64,000 nucleotides of DNA from the NCBI GenBank assembly GCA_019359765.1, contig JAHHGU010000011.1, positions 1 to 64,000 of the forward strand, in the 5' to 3' direction. The notes under the pieces are model-generated. The model was not told the DNA's origin and did not search any database. It saw only the letters and a list, made by a program, of their open reading frames with translations. This DNA comes from Aphanothece sp. CMT-3BRIN-NPC111. Its GTDB lineage: Bacteria; Cyanobacteriota; Cyanobacteriia; Cyanobacteriales; JAHHGU01. The stretch's first letter is position 1. Each line of letters opens with the position of its first letter. Below are positions 44,905 to 55,114 of this stretch, piece after piece. The position numbers and the translations under genes are program-made.

Positions 44905-46800
44905 TTAATTTTCTGCTAACACGATGATGGTATCTTGAGGTGCAAAAGTAATGAGTCGATCTTTTGTGGGATTAATTACCACGCCGTAGGATCTTGCCAT
45001 GTTGTTGGCATCCGCTTTACAACGATATCCAATAGCAGATTCACCGCGTTGCTTGGCTGCTTCAACGATAGTATAGAAATTCACGGGTCGATCGATTACA
45101 ACATAGTCAACTACAGGTTTTAGGTAAATTTCTGCGCCTTCTGGATCGAATAGATCCGCAAACACAGCATTGAGGTGTTTATGCTCAGCAACTTGAGCAA
45201 GCATACGGCTAACAATTTGCTCACCGATCACAAAATCGTCGGGTCGGGCTACCTGAGCAAGTGTTTGGTTACGCACATCTAAAATTTCAGTTACCACTTG
45301 AAATTTGTGGTTACTGCGATCGGCAATATCCCGTAGATGAAGTAGAGTAACCAAGGTTTGGGCATCAGCTTGCTCTGGTTCTAAGTTAGTGTTGGACAGT
45401 ACAATGACGTGGTGATATTCGGTTAATTTGAGGTTTTCTAAAACTTGACGGTCGGTGGGATTTCCCTGATGATACTGTACTGTTTGTTGTTGTAGAACTA
45501 AAGATTCTGGAGATAGATCTACCTCTGCTTCTGGAAACTCTGCAACCACGGTTAGGGTGGAGCCAGGTGCAACGTATTGATCGAGCAGCTGCATGATATC
45601 AGGAACGCGATCGCTCCAACCCAAAATTAAGGTGTTTTCTGCTTTGACGGGGCGGCGCTCCGCGAGCCGAATCAATTGACGATCTATAGGAAGGTCAGAG
45701 TGTCCTGAGAGATGAATTTTATCATCATCTTCGCTAATAAAGATCAGTTGTTCTCCTGCTTGTAAAGTCGTGTCTATGGGGGGATTAAGCAGGATAGCAT
45801 TGTCAGAACGCTTAATGCCCATCACGGCAGAATCGTTGTAGGCCAATAGGGCATTACCGTAGCTCTGTCCTTGTAAAGTAGGCTCTTCTTTGAAGTAGAT
45901 TTCATTGCCACTAAAATCAAGCAGATCCATGTAGACAATCGACAAACCCGACTGTCGGCAAGTTTGTACGACGATACGGGAAATCAAGTCATGAGTGAGC
46001 AAAAACTCTACTTCATTACGCCCAACGAGCTTGAGGATATCGAGACTTTTGGAGTTTTGTACTTGAGCAACGATGTGATAGGGGTGGGCAACTGCTCGAT
46101 GAATATTGGTAATTGCCAGTAGGGTTTTAACCAGTTGAATATCAGCGTGTTCGTTGGGCGGGTTGAGAATAATTATCGAACGGGCAGTTTGAATACTGGC
46201 TATACCTAGATCAGCCATGTTACTAGGGCTACCTGTACGGCATACCAAACGAATTCGGGGAAGCTTACCAAGGTTCTGTTGCAGCGCATCTTCCATCTCC
46301 ACTTTGTCTTCTTCGCTGAGGATGACAATGCAGGTATTGGGTCGATTGGCGTTCGCTATAGCCAGTTCAGAGATGAGTGTAAACACTTGCAGTGACCAGC
46401 CCAAAATCACAATATGATTGGTTTCAATGACACGCGAACGTCCCTTACGAAGGTTCTCTAGCTTCGTGTCAATGCCAGTGCTGAGAACACCAATTAGGGT
46501 GCTGATCAGGAAGATGCCGCCAAAGGTAACAATGAGCATGGCGATGCGAAAAATCCAGCCTGTGTCGCCTCCCATTGTTCCTGCGTCTAGGGTACGCATC
46601 AGAACACCCCAAATCGCCTCTAGGGGATTAAGGCGATCGCTGCCTTCAGGCGCAATACCTGTAAGGCTAACCAAGAATCCCATCAAAAGGATAAATGCCA
46701 AAGACACTAATGCCAGCCCACCAATCAGGGCAATAGTGCCTTTCGACATGAAGTTGTCAAATTTGTAGCGTAATCGCTGTGCGATCGTAATTTTACTCAT
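44905..46800 (-). CDS. CASTOR/POLLUX-type ion channel with RCK-like domains
   Basis: The 631-residue protein begins with two membrane helices flanking a pore region (about 20-115, LMGFLVSLTG ... MRTLDAGTMGGDTGW). Two Rossmann-like RCK/TrkA-N regions follow (about 125-360 and 390-625, HIVILGWSLQVFTLISEL and TLILGWSDRVPDIMQLL). This layout matches the CASTOR/POLLUX family, known in plants as nuclear cation channels and in bacteria as uncharacterised channels. The conducted ion cannot be stated. Confidence 0.88.
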   Translation of the reverse strand: MSKITIAQRLRYKFDNFMSKGTIALIGGLALVSLAFILLMGFLVSLTGIAPEGSDRLNPLEAIWGVLMRTLDAGTMGGDTGWIFRIAMLIVTFGGIFLISTLIGVLSTGIDTKLENLRKGRSRVIETNHIVILGWSLQVFTLISELAIANANRPNTCIVILSEEDKVEMEDALQQNLGKLPRIRLVCRTGSPSNMADLGIASIQTARSIIILNPPNEHADIQLVKTLLAITNIHRAVAHPYHIVAQVQNSKSLDILKLVGRNEVEFLLTHDLISRIVVQTCRQSGLSIVYMDLLDFSGNEIYFKEEPTLQGQSYGNALLAYNDSAVMGIKRSDNAILLNPPIDTTLQAGEQLIFISEDDDKIHLSGHSDLPIDRQLIRLAERRPVKAENTLILGWSDRVPDIMQLLDQYVAPGSTLTVVAEFPEAEVDLSPESLVLQQQTVQYHQGNPTDRQVLENLKLTEYHHVIVLSNTNLEPEQADAQTLVTLLHLRDIADRSNHKFQVVTEILDVRNQTLAQVARPDDFVIGEQIVSRMLAQVAEHKHLNAVFADLFDPEGAEIYLKPVVDYVVIDRPVNFYTIVEAAKQRGESAIGYRCKADANNMARSYGVVINPTKDRLITFAPQDTIIVLAEN

Positions 46801-46915
46801 CTTGTGACAAATTCTCTTTTCCTGACACCAAAAAAATTACTGTTTTTTCCACCTATAGGGAATTATTGCGATCGGGGTGCGTCTCGGAACGGACATCCAT
46901 ATCCTGACGATCTGC

Positions 46916-47776
46916 TCAAACGACATCTGGTAGAGTTCGCTTGAAGACATAAAGCCACACCAAACCGGCAACGCCTAGACAAATTCCCGCCAAGCTTACC
47001 AATTGAGCCATCCGCAAAAACCCTAGCAGCATCAAGCTATCAGTACGCAATCCCTCAATCCAGAAGCGGCCAGCGCTATAAGCCGCCATATAAGTGAGAA
47101 ATAAGGTACCCAGTTTGAGGCGCGGCTTATACTGCAAATCCCGAAAGAATAAGATGAGTAGTAACCCAAATACCAGCAAGTTCCAGAGCGACTCGTAGAG
47201 AAAGGTGGGATGGAAGTAGTCAAAATTAATGTACTCTAGCGGACGGAACTGCGGCGGAATATAAAGTTTCCAAGGTAAATTCGTGGGGCTTCCGAAGGCT
47301 TCGGAATTGAAGAAATTACCCCAGCGCCCGATCGCCTGACCCAGAATTAGAGAGGGAGCAACTAAGTCTGCTAATTGCCAGAAGGAAATTTTCTGTAGTC
47401 TGGCAAAAATCAAGGAGGCTAAAATCCCGCCCAGGATAGCGCCATGAATGGCAATGCCGCCTTTCCAGATCTGGAGGATCTGACCTGGGTTTTGGGCATA
47501 TTCTGACCACTCAAACAAAACGTAGTAAAGTCGCGCACAGGGTATCGCTGCGATCACCAGCCAGATTGCCAAGTCGCCCAAGAGGTCTGGGTTGACGTTA
47601 CGGCGTTTGGCTAAGTACCTGGAAAGGGTCACCCCAATTAGTACAGCAGATGCAATTAAAAGGCCATACCAACGAATCGTTAACGGCCCAAGTTTAAGCA
47701 GAATTGGGCCTGGAGAAGCAAATTGAAATGCCAAGGGCAGAGTAGGAATATCCAGTAGCATAGAATGAATTGTCAT
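46916..47776 (-). CDS. lgt: Prolipoprotein diacylglyceryl transferase
   Basis: Lgt transfers a diacylglyceryl group to the lipobox cysteine of prolipoproteins. The 286-residue membrane protein has the seven-helix layout and the signature [17 protein letters not shown], plus [13 protein letters not shown] near the N-terminus and GAILGG. Two in-frame ATGs lie near the start; the first is used. Several lipoproteins are encoded in this window. Confidence 0.97.
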   Translation of the reverse strand: MTIHSMLLDIPTLPLAFQFASPGPILLKLGPLTIRWYGLLIASAVLIGVTLSRYLAKRRNVNPDLLGDLAIWLVIAAIPCARLYYVLFEWSEYAQNPGQILQIWKGGIAIHGAILGGILASLIFARLQKISFWQLADLVAPSLILGQAIGRWGNFFNSEAFGSPTNLPWKLYIPPQFRPLEYINFDYFHPTFLYESLWNLLVFGLLLILFFRDLQYKPRLKLGTLFLTYMAAYSAGRFWIEGLRTDSLMLLGFLRMAQLVSLAGICLGVAGLVWLYVFKRTLPDVV

Positions 47777-47901
47777 TCGATTTTGGATTTTAGATTATCC
47801 CCATGCTGTATATGCAGGGGCAAGGCTTGACTGCTTTGGTAATAATTTTGACCAACTGACAACAGTATCTCTAAATAGGTTCGCTTCTCAAAAAAGAATT
47901 T

Positions 47902-48645
47902 ATGAATGTTGCCGATCGCGCGTGGGGTATTCCACCAACAGAGTTAGGGTTGTTGAGGGATGAAGTCCATGTCTGGCGGGCTGCTCTTGACCTTGGGGCA
48001 GCGCAGGTTCAAAGGTTAGCAGAAACGCTCTCTGTAGACGAAAAAGAGAGAGCTGAGCGATTTCACTTTGAGCAACACCGGCAGCGGTTTATTGTCGGTC
48101 GGGGGGTACTCAGGACAATTTTAGGTCGGTACTTGGACATTGAGCCGAGCCAATTACAGTTTTGTTATGGACATCGGGGCAAGCCAACACTGGCGGAAGC
48201 ATTCGGTGGAGGAAGGCTGCGTTTTAACTTGTCTCATTCTCAGGGACTGGCGTTATATGCGATCGCACTCGATCGGGAAATTGGGATTGACCTGGAACAT
48301 ATCCGCCCTATGGCAGATGCTGAACAGATCGCCAAGCGCTTCTTTTCACCCAGAGAACACGCTACAATTCTGGCTCTGCCTGAGAATGAGAAACAACAGG
48401 CTTTCTTTAACTGCTGGACTCGTAAGGAAGCTTATTTAAAAGCGATCGCAGAGGGATTAGCCCATTCCCTAGACCAAGTTGAGGTAACTCTGGCACCAGG
48501 AGAACCAGCTCAGTTGCTGAACATCACTAGAAGTCCAGATTCAACGAAAATTTGGTCTATAAAAGAATTGACACCTGCGTCGGGCTATGTGGCGGCTATC
48601 GTAGTGGAAGGAGACAATTGGTGTCTCAGGTGTTGGCAAGGTTAA
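47902..48645 (+). CDS. 4'-phosphopantetheinyl transferase (Sfp/HetI type)
   Basis: This enzyme moves the phosphopantetheine arm from coenzyme A to carrier proteins (fatty-acid, polyketide or nonribosomal-peptide synthases). The two magnesium-binding motifs are intact, IGIDLEHIRP and FFNCWTRKEAYLKA, and the N-terminal half has the matching FHFEQHRQRFIVGRG. The length of 247 residues fits the large Sfp-type class, called HetI in heterocyst formers. The next gene starts 7 bp downstream. Confidence 0.92.
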   Translation: MNVADRAWGIPPTELGLLRDEVHVWRAALDLGAAQVQRLAETLSVDEKERAERFHFEQHRQRFIVGRGVLRTILGRYLDIEPSQLQFCYGHRGKPTLAEAFGGGRLRFNLSHSQGLALYAIALDREIGIDLEHIRPMADAEQIAKRFFSPREHATILALPENEKQQAFFNCWTRKEAYLKAIAEGLAHSLDQVEVTLAPGEPAQLLNITRSPDSTKIWSIKELTPASGYVAAIVVEGDNWCLRCWQG

Positions 48646-48652
48646 AGATAAG

Positions 48653-50206
48653 ATGAGTGCGATCGCTAGTATATTTTTGCAATCTTGGCTGTACGCAACG
48701 GCTACTCAGCAGCCTTTTATCACTCCGATTACGGGCGTAGAACAATCCCCCCCTAGAGAGCCACAGCAGCTATTAATTGCCGCTCCTAATAACTTTAATC
48801 CACAACGAAACGGTGGGGATTCGCCGCCATCTCCAGCACCTACACAACCTGTTCCCCCGGTGGAGAATACATTACCGTCTCCATCCCCTATCGTCACACC
48901 ACCAGTAGTAACGCCAACACCGCCACAGCCAGAACCATCTCCTCTGCCACAACTGCCACCAACGCCGCCGTCACCACAACCATCTACCCTGCCGCAACTG
49001 CCACCAACAAGTTCCACACCTGTTGTTACTCCCCCAGCTAATTCTCCACCGCGCTTGACCCTGGAGGCTGATAAAATAGCTGCCCAACGCGCTTGGCAGT
49101 ATTTTGAGCGCAACTGGAATGCCAAAACTGGGTTAGTTAATTCAGGTGATAACTATGCTTGGACTACCCTATGGGATCAGGGTAGTGCCATATTGGGAAT
49201 TCATGCAGCTTACCAGCTGGGAATAATTCCGCGAGAGCGATTCGCCCGCATGAGCAATCAATTTTTGCAGACTTTAGAAACACTACCCCTACCAGCAACA
49301 GGTCTGCCTAATAAAGCCTACAGCACTGCTACAGCACAGATGCGGAAGCTAAATGATACTCCTGACCCTAAAGGTACAACTGGTTGGTCAGCATTGGATC
49401 TCGCTAGGCTGCTGGTGGGATTGCACGTTTTACGGACACATTACCCAGAATATAGCGATCGCATCAATCGCATTGTCAGCCGCTGGGATTTATCGCGACT
49501 GGTGAAAAATGGTGAGTTACATGGAGGAGTTCCAGGGACGAACGGACAAATCCGTGTAGTGCAGGAGGGGCGATTCGGCTACGAGCAATACGCAGCCTAT
49601 AGCTTACTATTGTGGAACATTAAAGCCGCAAACTCTTTATATAATCCACCTGTAAAAACAATTCAGATATATGGCATTCCTTTACAAGTAGATACAAGGA
49701 ATCTGAAAAACTCCGGAGCCAGTAATTATCTCACGAACGATCCTTATGTTCTTTGGGGTTTAGAAATTGGTTGGCCTGATGCTATTAAGCCTCAAGTCCA
49801 AAATCTTTTGAAAGTGCAGGCGCAACGGTTTCAACGCACGGGCATATTAACCGCTGTGAATGAAGATTCACTTAATCGTCCGCCTTACTTTCTGTATTAC
49901 AGCGTCTATGCCGAGGGTCAACCTTGGTACGCGATTAACGTTAGGGGAAAAGCTTATCCGCAGTTACGGTTTGCCAGCACTAAAGCTGCTTTTTCTTGGG
50001 AGGCTTTGATGCCGAACGATGCCTATGCTAAAAAGCTGCGAACTTCGTTTCAAAACCTGGCTAATCCCAATCGCGGCTACTATTCTGGGCGATATGAAAA
50101 TGCAAAATTGGGTATAAATAGCTCAATTGATGTTAATACTAATGGGAGTATTTTGGAAAGCTTGCTTTATAAAGCTAGATCGGGACGTCCACTTACGAGC
50201 TTGTGA
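48653..50206 (+). CDS. DUF3131 domain protein
   Basis: The 517-residue protein has a short hydrophobic N-terminus and a long Pro/Ser/Thr-rich stretch (about 25-130). A large DUF3131 domain (about 140-510) starts AQRAWQYFERNWNAKTGLVNSGDNYAWTTLWDQG-style and includes TGWSALDLARLLVGL and NDPYVLWGLEIGW. The domain probably adopts an alpha/alpha barrel like carbohydrate-active enzymes. Function unknown. It is 7 bp from the phosphopantetheinyl transferase gene, so they likely share a transcript. Confidence 0.85.
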   Translation: MSAIASIFLQSWLYATATQQPFITPITGVEQSPPREPQQLLIAAPNNFNPQRNGGDSPPSPAPTQPVPPVENTLPSPSPIVTPPVVTPTPPQPEPSPLPQLPPTPPSPQPSTLPQLPPTSSTPVVTPPANSPPRLTLEADKIAAQRAWQYFERNWNAKTGLVNSGDNYAWTTLWDQGSAILGIHAAYQLGIIPRERFARMSNQFLQTLETLPLPATGLPNKAYSTATAQMRKLNDTPDPKGTTGWSALDLARLLVGLHVLRTHYPEYSDRINRIVSRWDLSRLVKNGELHGGVPGTNGQIRVVQEGRFGYEQYAAYSLLLWNIKAANSLYNPPVKTIQIYGIPLQVDTRNLKNSGASNYLTNDPYVLWGLEIGWPDAIKPQVQNLLKVQAQRFQRTGILTAVNEDSLNRPPYFLYYSVYAEGQPWYAINVRGKAYPQLRFASTKAAFSWEALMPNDAYAKKLRTSFQNLANPNRGYYSGRYENAKLGINSSIDVNTNGSILESLLYKARSGRPLTSL

Positions 50207-50434
50207 GAAATTAATTCTTATTGTCCAGCTATCGCTGCCCCCCTTTAGCAATCTTAAGCTTCCTCTGTCTCTATTATAGGGAGACTTACTTGGGGAAGAA
50301 AGCCTTTTATACGTGCAATGAACCTAATAAGGTATTAAGTGGCTCTTTTAGCTTTATGTAGATTTTTGCAACGAAACTAATCGTTATCGTGCCTTACTTA
50401 GTAAAAATAGTTCAATAGATATTTAATAAAAAAA

Positions 50435-53248
50435 ATGATTTGGAAATGGCTTAAGATAGTAGGTAAAGCTGTCGTGGAGGGGGCAAAGTTTGTCGCTCCA
50501 CATATAACATATCTGTCTGAGGCTGCTTTAGCTATAGTTGATGGCAATTCAGCTTTGGCAACGCAACGGGAGGATATACAGCTAGCACAGCTAAAGCTCC
50601 AGTATATACAACACGAAGAAAACCTAGACTTCCAAGCAGAGCAAGGGAGACTGAGCCACGAACGCGCAAATGAACTAACAGCCTTTATACAGCGTGCGGA
50701 AGATGCCAGACTGCAAAATATTTTAGACTTTCAACGATGGGCTTTGGAACAAGAAAAGGCTCTCCAGCTACAATTATTAGAGCTAAATCATCAACTCCAA
50801 CGAGAACTGGTATCCTATCAGCGACAAACATCTATCAAAGTAGTTGAAGAGCAAAAACGGCTAGAAAATTCGCCTATTTGGTTAGTCGCTTCTGATATTC
50901 TCAACTCTTCTCCAGGAGAAGCGATAATACCACTGCGCGTTTTCTTTGCTCCCCCAAAACTTCAGTTTGAGCGATTTAAGGCTGTTAATGCTGCTAAAGG
51001 GTTTCCAGATATTGAGCTAACTTTAGCGGAAGGACTGCGGCAATTTTTTAGAAACTATTCTAATAATGGCAGAGATATAGATTTTTTAGCTGGGGCTTGG
51101 GTAAGCAAGTCTTTTCATAGTGAAGCTAGTATTAAAGCGCTGTTTGGAGTGTTAAAATCTGAGCCAACTTTAGTTTTAGAGTCAGAAGTTGATGGGGATT
51201 ATCTAAATTTTAGGATTGCCTATTGGGGCTTGAATTGGTCAAAGTATCGCTACGATCCGGTTATATCTAGGCTGCCTTATCGGGATATTTTATATGAAGC
51301 TGCCAAAACTCGCGCCCGTAAGTGGACAGAAACAAGAGCGAAGCTAATAGCCGCTGGAGTTAGCCCAGAAGAAGTAGACCAAGTTTATGGACAAGACAAT
51401 GTTAAGAACTTGGAAATTTTGCAGCGTGAGCAGAGATTTAGAGAAGCTGGCATTGATGTTGGCGATTTAGAACTGAACTACATTATTAATAAGAAGGATT
51501 TTGAAGAACTTTGCCAGTTTTTAATTATCTACCACTGCGTGTTTGCTGGTTTAGTGGCAGATGAATATTTTCTATTCCAGAAGAATCTGCCGCCCCTGCT
51601 GCCGAAGTTGCTCTCTGGCTTGACTCAAAACGTGCCTGATGAGGAAGTAGTGCAGGAGATTATTCAAGCAGTTATTTTGTATTATCAGAACATCTATCAG
51701 GCTCTGGGGAATACACAATCAAGCTGGGTGCCAGAACTGGCTCTGGATTTAGCCCAAAGTTTAGCGCATTTAGCTAATAAATCTTGGGCAAAAGAGCAAA
51801 TCGCTAGGAGTGTAAAATCTTGGCTGCAACTGCGAAACTTGTTGCAACCGGATGGATTTGATATTTTAGTCGAGGCAATAAAATCAGCCTTAACAATAGA
51901 TGATCGGGAATATGTGGAAAAGCTGAATCAATGTTTAGCAGCTATTGGGTATGATAGACGTCTGAGTGTGATGGAGGGTTGCTATCACCGAGGAATGAGC
52001 CGCTGTCACCAGGGAGATTACCAAGCAGCAATTTTAGACTTCGATCAGGCAATTCAGCTTAATTCCGGTTGGGCTGAAGCTTATTATAACCGGGGGCTTG
52101 CTTATGCAAAATTGGAGCAATATCAAAAAGCAATTGAGGACTACACGCAGGCTATAGAAATTAGTGATAAATGGGCAGATGCTTACAATAACCGAGGCAA
52201 TGCCTATTACAAATTAGGGCATCATGAGAAAGCTATTGCCGACTATGATCGCGCATTGAGTATCAATCCCAACTTTTCTGAAGCTGCTAGAAATCGAGAT
52301 ATTGCCCAAGGTGTACTGGAGGAGCTAAAACGTAAGAAAGAGGAACGCAAACACAGGCTGGAAAACTTCGACATTGCCTATACCCTTACTGGGCATTCCT
52401 CCTTCGTTACATCTGTAGTTATCAGTCCAGATGGGCAGATTTTAGCTAGTAGCAGTTGGGACAAGACTATCAAGTTGTGGCAGCTGAGTACTGGTAGAGA
52501 AATACGCACTCTTACAGGGCATTCTCAGCAGGTTCATTCGGTAGCTATCAGCCCGGATGGGCAGACTTTAGCTAGTGGCAGCTGGGATGACACTATCAAG
52601 CTGTGGCAGCTGAGTACTGGGCAGAAAATCCGCACCCTTAGCGGTCATTCCAACGACATTCGTTGCGTAATTATCAGCCCGGATGGACAAATCATCGCCA
52701 GTGCCAGTGAGGACAAAACCATCAAAATTTGGCAGGTAGAAACAGGGAAGGAAATACGCATCCTTACAGGCCATTCCGGGTGGGTTCATTCCCTAGCTAT
52801 AAGTCCTGATGGGCAGACAATAGTCAGTTGTAGTAGCGATGAAACTATTAAAATTTGGCAGGTAGAAACAGGTAAGGAACTACAAACCCTCAGAAGTCAT
52901 TCTGAGTCTGTTTTATGCTTAGCCATTACCCCGGATGGGCAAATGCTGGCCAGTGGCAGTGACGACAACACTATCAAGCTGTGGAACATGAGTACAGGTA
53001 AGGAATTAGACACCCTCGCAGGGCATTCTCGCAGCGTTAATTCCCTCGCCATCAGCCCGGATGGGCAAATGCTGGTCAGTGGCAGTGACGACAACACTAT
53101 CAAGATTTGGCAGTTGAGGACAGGAAAGGAACTAGGCACCCTTATGGGCCATTCTAGCAAGGTTAATTCTCTCGCTATCAGCCCGGATGGAAAAACGCTG
53201 GTCAGTGGTAGTAACGACAAGACTATCAAGATTTGGCGGGCGCAATAG
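50435..53248 (+). CDS. Coiled-coil / TPR / WD40 scaffold protein
   Basis: The 937-residue protein has a short hydrophobic N-terminus (about 1-40), a Gln/Glu-rich coiled coil (about 45-150) and a large region I do not recognise (about 150-505, with ENSPIWLVASDIL and FFAPPKLQFERF). Three TPR units follow (about 511-620, including AYYNRGLAYAKLEQYQKAI). The C-terminus has seven WD40 repeats of exactly 42 residues (about 644-937), enough for one closed propeller. The WD40 units differ mostly at a few positions, so they spread by recent duplication. Similar domain mixes occur in cyanobacterial signalling and conflict proteins; no effector or NTPase domain was seen. Confidence 0.85.
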   Translation: MIWKWLKIVGKAVVEGAKFVAPHITYLSEAALAIVDGNSALATQREDIQLAQLKLQYIQHEENLDFQAEQGRLSHERANELTAFIQRAEDARLQNILDFQRWALEQEKALQLQLLELNHQLQRELVSYQRQTSIKVVEEQKRLENSPIWLVASDILNSSPGEAIIPLRVFFAPPKLQFERFKAVNAAKGFPDIELTLAEGLRQFFRNYSNNGRDIDFLAGAWVSKSFHSEASIKALFGVLKSEPTLVLESEVDGDYLNFRIAYWGLNWSKYRYDPVISRLPYRDILYEAAKTRARKWTETRAKLIAAGVSPEEVDQVYGQDNVKNLEILQREQRFREAGIDVGDLELNYIINKKDFEELCQFLIIYHCVFAGLVADEYFLFQKNLPPLLPKLLSGLTQNVPDEEVVQEIIQAVILYYQNIYQALGNTQSSWVPELALDLAQSLAHLANKSWAKEQIARSVKSWLQLRNLLQPDGFDILVEAIKSALTIDDREYVEKLNQCLAAIGYDRRLSVMEGCYHRGMSRCHQGDYQAAILDFDQAIQLNSGWAEAYYNRGLAYAKLEQYQKAIEDYTQAIEISDKWADAYNNRGNAYYKLGHHEKAIADYDRALSINPNFSEAARNRDIAQGVLEELKRKKEERKHRLENFDIAYTLTGHSSFVTSVVISPDGQILASSSWDKTIKLWQLSTGREIRTLTGHSQQVHSVAISPDGQTLASGSWDDTIKLWQLSTGQKIRTLSGHSNDIRCVIISPDGQIIASASEDKTIKIWQVETGKEIRILTGHSGWVHSLAISPDGQTIVSCSSDETIKIWQVETGKELQTLRSHSESVLCLAITPDGQMLASGSDDNTIKLWNMSTGKELDTLAGHSRSVNSLAISPDGQMLVSGSDDNTIKIWQLRTGKELGTLMGHSSKVNSLAISPDGKTLVSGSNDKTIKIWRAQ

Positions 53249-53586
53249 AAATACGATAAGGCTGTGCTTTTTGGTTCAAATCTAACAAAGATTAATATCG
53301 TTGAAGAGTATCGGGAAAATCACTGCTAACTTGCAAACTGTAGCCTATATTTTCAACGTTATGCGGTGAGGGGTGCGATGCTTACGCCTACGCCTTGTTA
53401 TTTGCAGGCGGTAAATGCGATCGCAGTTGTAAAGAGAAAGTGCGATCGCTATTTTGCTATCTACTGAATATATCCGCACATTCCATAAGTAAGCCGGAAA
53501 GCGGCCAGAAATTTAAATCTCTGGCGAGTTATTGCGATAGGTGTAAGATGTCAGTTAAGGGGAATAGCTTCGATTTAGTAAACTTG
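53249..53586. other. Intergenic region before the degraded toxin-antitoxin patch
   Basis: No intact gene is supported. The frame that runs through 53395-53757 in this region is mostly non-coding and joins the antitoxin remnant only in its last third. HIP1 octamers occur at about 53417 and 53443. Confidence 0.4.
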
Positions 53587-53834
53587 ATGAAAATAAAAGC
53601 CATTAAGTGGGGTCAAACCATCAAATTATTAGAGCCTATTAATATTTCCGATGGTGAAATAATAATTGATATCGATGAACAGATGAACAGCAGAGCGGCG
53701 ATGTTAAACCAACTTTTTGGGAAGCGTTGTAAGAGTTTCACCAAGAGGCCAATTTAGAAGAATTGGAAATTAAACCCGAAGAGATTTTTGCGGAAGTAAG
53801 GGATAAACCATCTGGTCGGGATGCTATTTTCTGA
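53587..53834 (+). pseudogene. Decayed antitoxin-like gene
   Basis: The start MKIKAIKWGQTIKLLEPINISDGEIIID resembles short cyanobacterial antitoxins of the AbrB/DUF104-like kind. After the T-run at 53714-53718 the frame is lost by one missing base. The other frame continues as FWEAL, stop, EFHQEANLEELEIKPEEIFAEVRDK, which is the expected C-terminal half. Thus there is one frameshift and one nonsense codon (TAA at 53730). Two independent lesions favour true decay. No toxin gene is next to it. Confidence 0.7.
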
Positions 53835-53846
53835 CATTGGGCCTAT

Positions 53847-54424
53847 CTAAAACAAAATTCCCTTTAAATCCAAAACAAATCCTGGCAATACATCTTCCCC
53901 TAATAATATCGCTGGAGATTGCAAAATTTCTACCTTTTGACCTGCACGATAAATTTCCAATCGCTGATTTACTGGGTCAATCAACCAACCTAAACAGGCA
54001 TTATTAGCCATATATTCCTGCATTTTTTCCTGCAACTTTTTCAGAGAATCGCTGGCAGAACGTAATTCACCACAAAATCTGGGCATAAAGGTAGAAATTT
54101 CTGTCTTTGTTCTGCGGTTAAACTTTCCCATCTTTCACTTCTAACCCAGGCAGCATCAGGAGAACGATCCGCACCATTTTGCAGTTGGAACCCTCCAGAA
54201 GAATCAAACACAACTCCCAGCTTATTTTCACGATTCCAGGCTTGCAGTTGATAAGTTAAATCAGCGTTACGGTTGCTAGTTTCTCCTCCTGTAGGCGGCA
54301 TAATGATTAATTCTCCTGATGCTGTGCGTTCAAATCTTAAATCACGGTTTTGCTGACACAGTTGAAAGAATTGCTCGTCAGTTAATTCAATAACAGGATT
54401 TAATTCTAAGGTGATGGTGTCCAT
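53847..54424 (-). pseudogene. Frameshifted Uma2-family (DUF820) endonuclease gene
   Basis: Read on the minus strand, the first frame (54424-54041) gives the N-terminal two thirds of a Uma2 protein (TLELNPVIELTDEQFFQLC, LIIMPPTGGETSNRNADL, and PDAAWVRSERW). The matching C-terminal part, ELRSASDSLKKLQEKMQEYM to ILF, is in the next frame. One added G in CAGATTTTGTGGTG-AATTACG near 54070 would restore a normal protein of about 187 residues. This may be a real frameshift or a sequencing error. Uma2 proteins belong to the PD-(D/E)XK fold and are often multi-copy in cyanobacteria. Confidence 0.8.
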
Positions 54425-54537
54425 AGTTCTCGCGACTTCTCCGCCTAAATTCTCAGAAAGTATCTGTTTCTGGTGCGAGCGCCAATCATCTATTCGGTGA
54501 GCGCTCTGAATTGCCTGTAATTACTCAATTGTGTCAA

Positions 54538-54897
54538 TTAAGTCGCAAACCCCAAAACAACATTAACAGCCGTCTGAATTTCTGACCAATATTTATCTTC
54601 TAATACGCCTACGATATCTAATATCCGGCTATTATCAACAGCACGAATTTGACCCACATCAATAAAACGATCTTTATCTAAGCCATTAGTGACGGTTGCT
54701 TTTACATTGACAACATAGGGTGCTTTCTTGTTGCCAGGTCGAAACGGCATAACGATAGCTAGTAATCCATACTGATTCATAACGTCATTCTGCACAATTA
54801 AGCAGGGACGAATCTTACGAGTTTCAGCCCCAATTGTTGGCTCAAGATTTACCCAACGAATATCTCCTCGTTTATACGTTAAATCACCCCTCGGCAT
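54538..54897 (-). CDS. MazF/PemK-type toxin
   Basis: The 119-residue product has the MazF/PemK fold pattern: YKRGDIRWVNLEPTIGAETRKIRPCLIVQNDVMNQYG, then AIVMPFRPGNKKAPYVVNV and IRAVDNSRILDIVGVLEDKYW. These toxins cut mRNA. Upstream in-frame starts exist to 55002 but precede the conserved region. It overlaps the upstream antitoxin gene by 14 bp, the usual antitoxin-first arrangement. Confidence 0.88.
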   Translation of the reverse strand: MPRGDLTYKRGDIRWVNLEPTIGAETRKIRPCLIVQNDVMNQYGLLAIVMPFRPGNKKAPYVVNVKATVTNGLDKDRFIDVGQIRAVDNSRILDIVGVLEDKYWSEIQTAVNVVLGFAT

Positions 54898-55114
54898 CAA
54901 TTCCATGTCCAACCACGCTATCCCAAGCGGCGATTTCAGCTTGATATTCAGTATCTTCTGTGTCCTGCTTGAGGGCTGCAACCATCTCTGCTTCCAAAAC
55001 ACAGCGACGGTGTTCAGCTAATACGGCATTGATGTAACCACTGCGATTCCCTTGGGCTTGCTCATCTACAAACCGCAGAATGTCATTGTTCAAGGTCACT
55101 GTGACTTTAAGCAT
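54884..55114 (-). CDS. Ribbon-helix-helix antitoxin
   Basis: The 76-residue product starts MLKVTVTLNNDILRFVDEQAQGNRSGYINAVLAEH, a ribbon-helix-helix DNA-binding pattern. Its C-terminal half (DTEDTEYQAEIAAWDSVVG) probably wraps the toxin. Start ATG 55114 is preferred to one five codons upstream because the strand begins there. It pairs with the overlapping MazF-type gene. Confidence 0.88.
   Translation of the reverse strand: MLKVTVTLNNDILRFVDEQAQGNRSGYINAVLAEHRRCVLEAEMVAALKQDTEDTEYQAEIAAWDSVVGHGIDAEG

Noticed and set aside
53395..53586. Upstream part of a 120-residue frame before the antitoxin remnant
   Set aside because: Composition is not protein-like, there is no ribosome-binding site, and only the part after 53587 resembles a known family.
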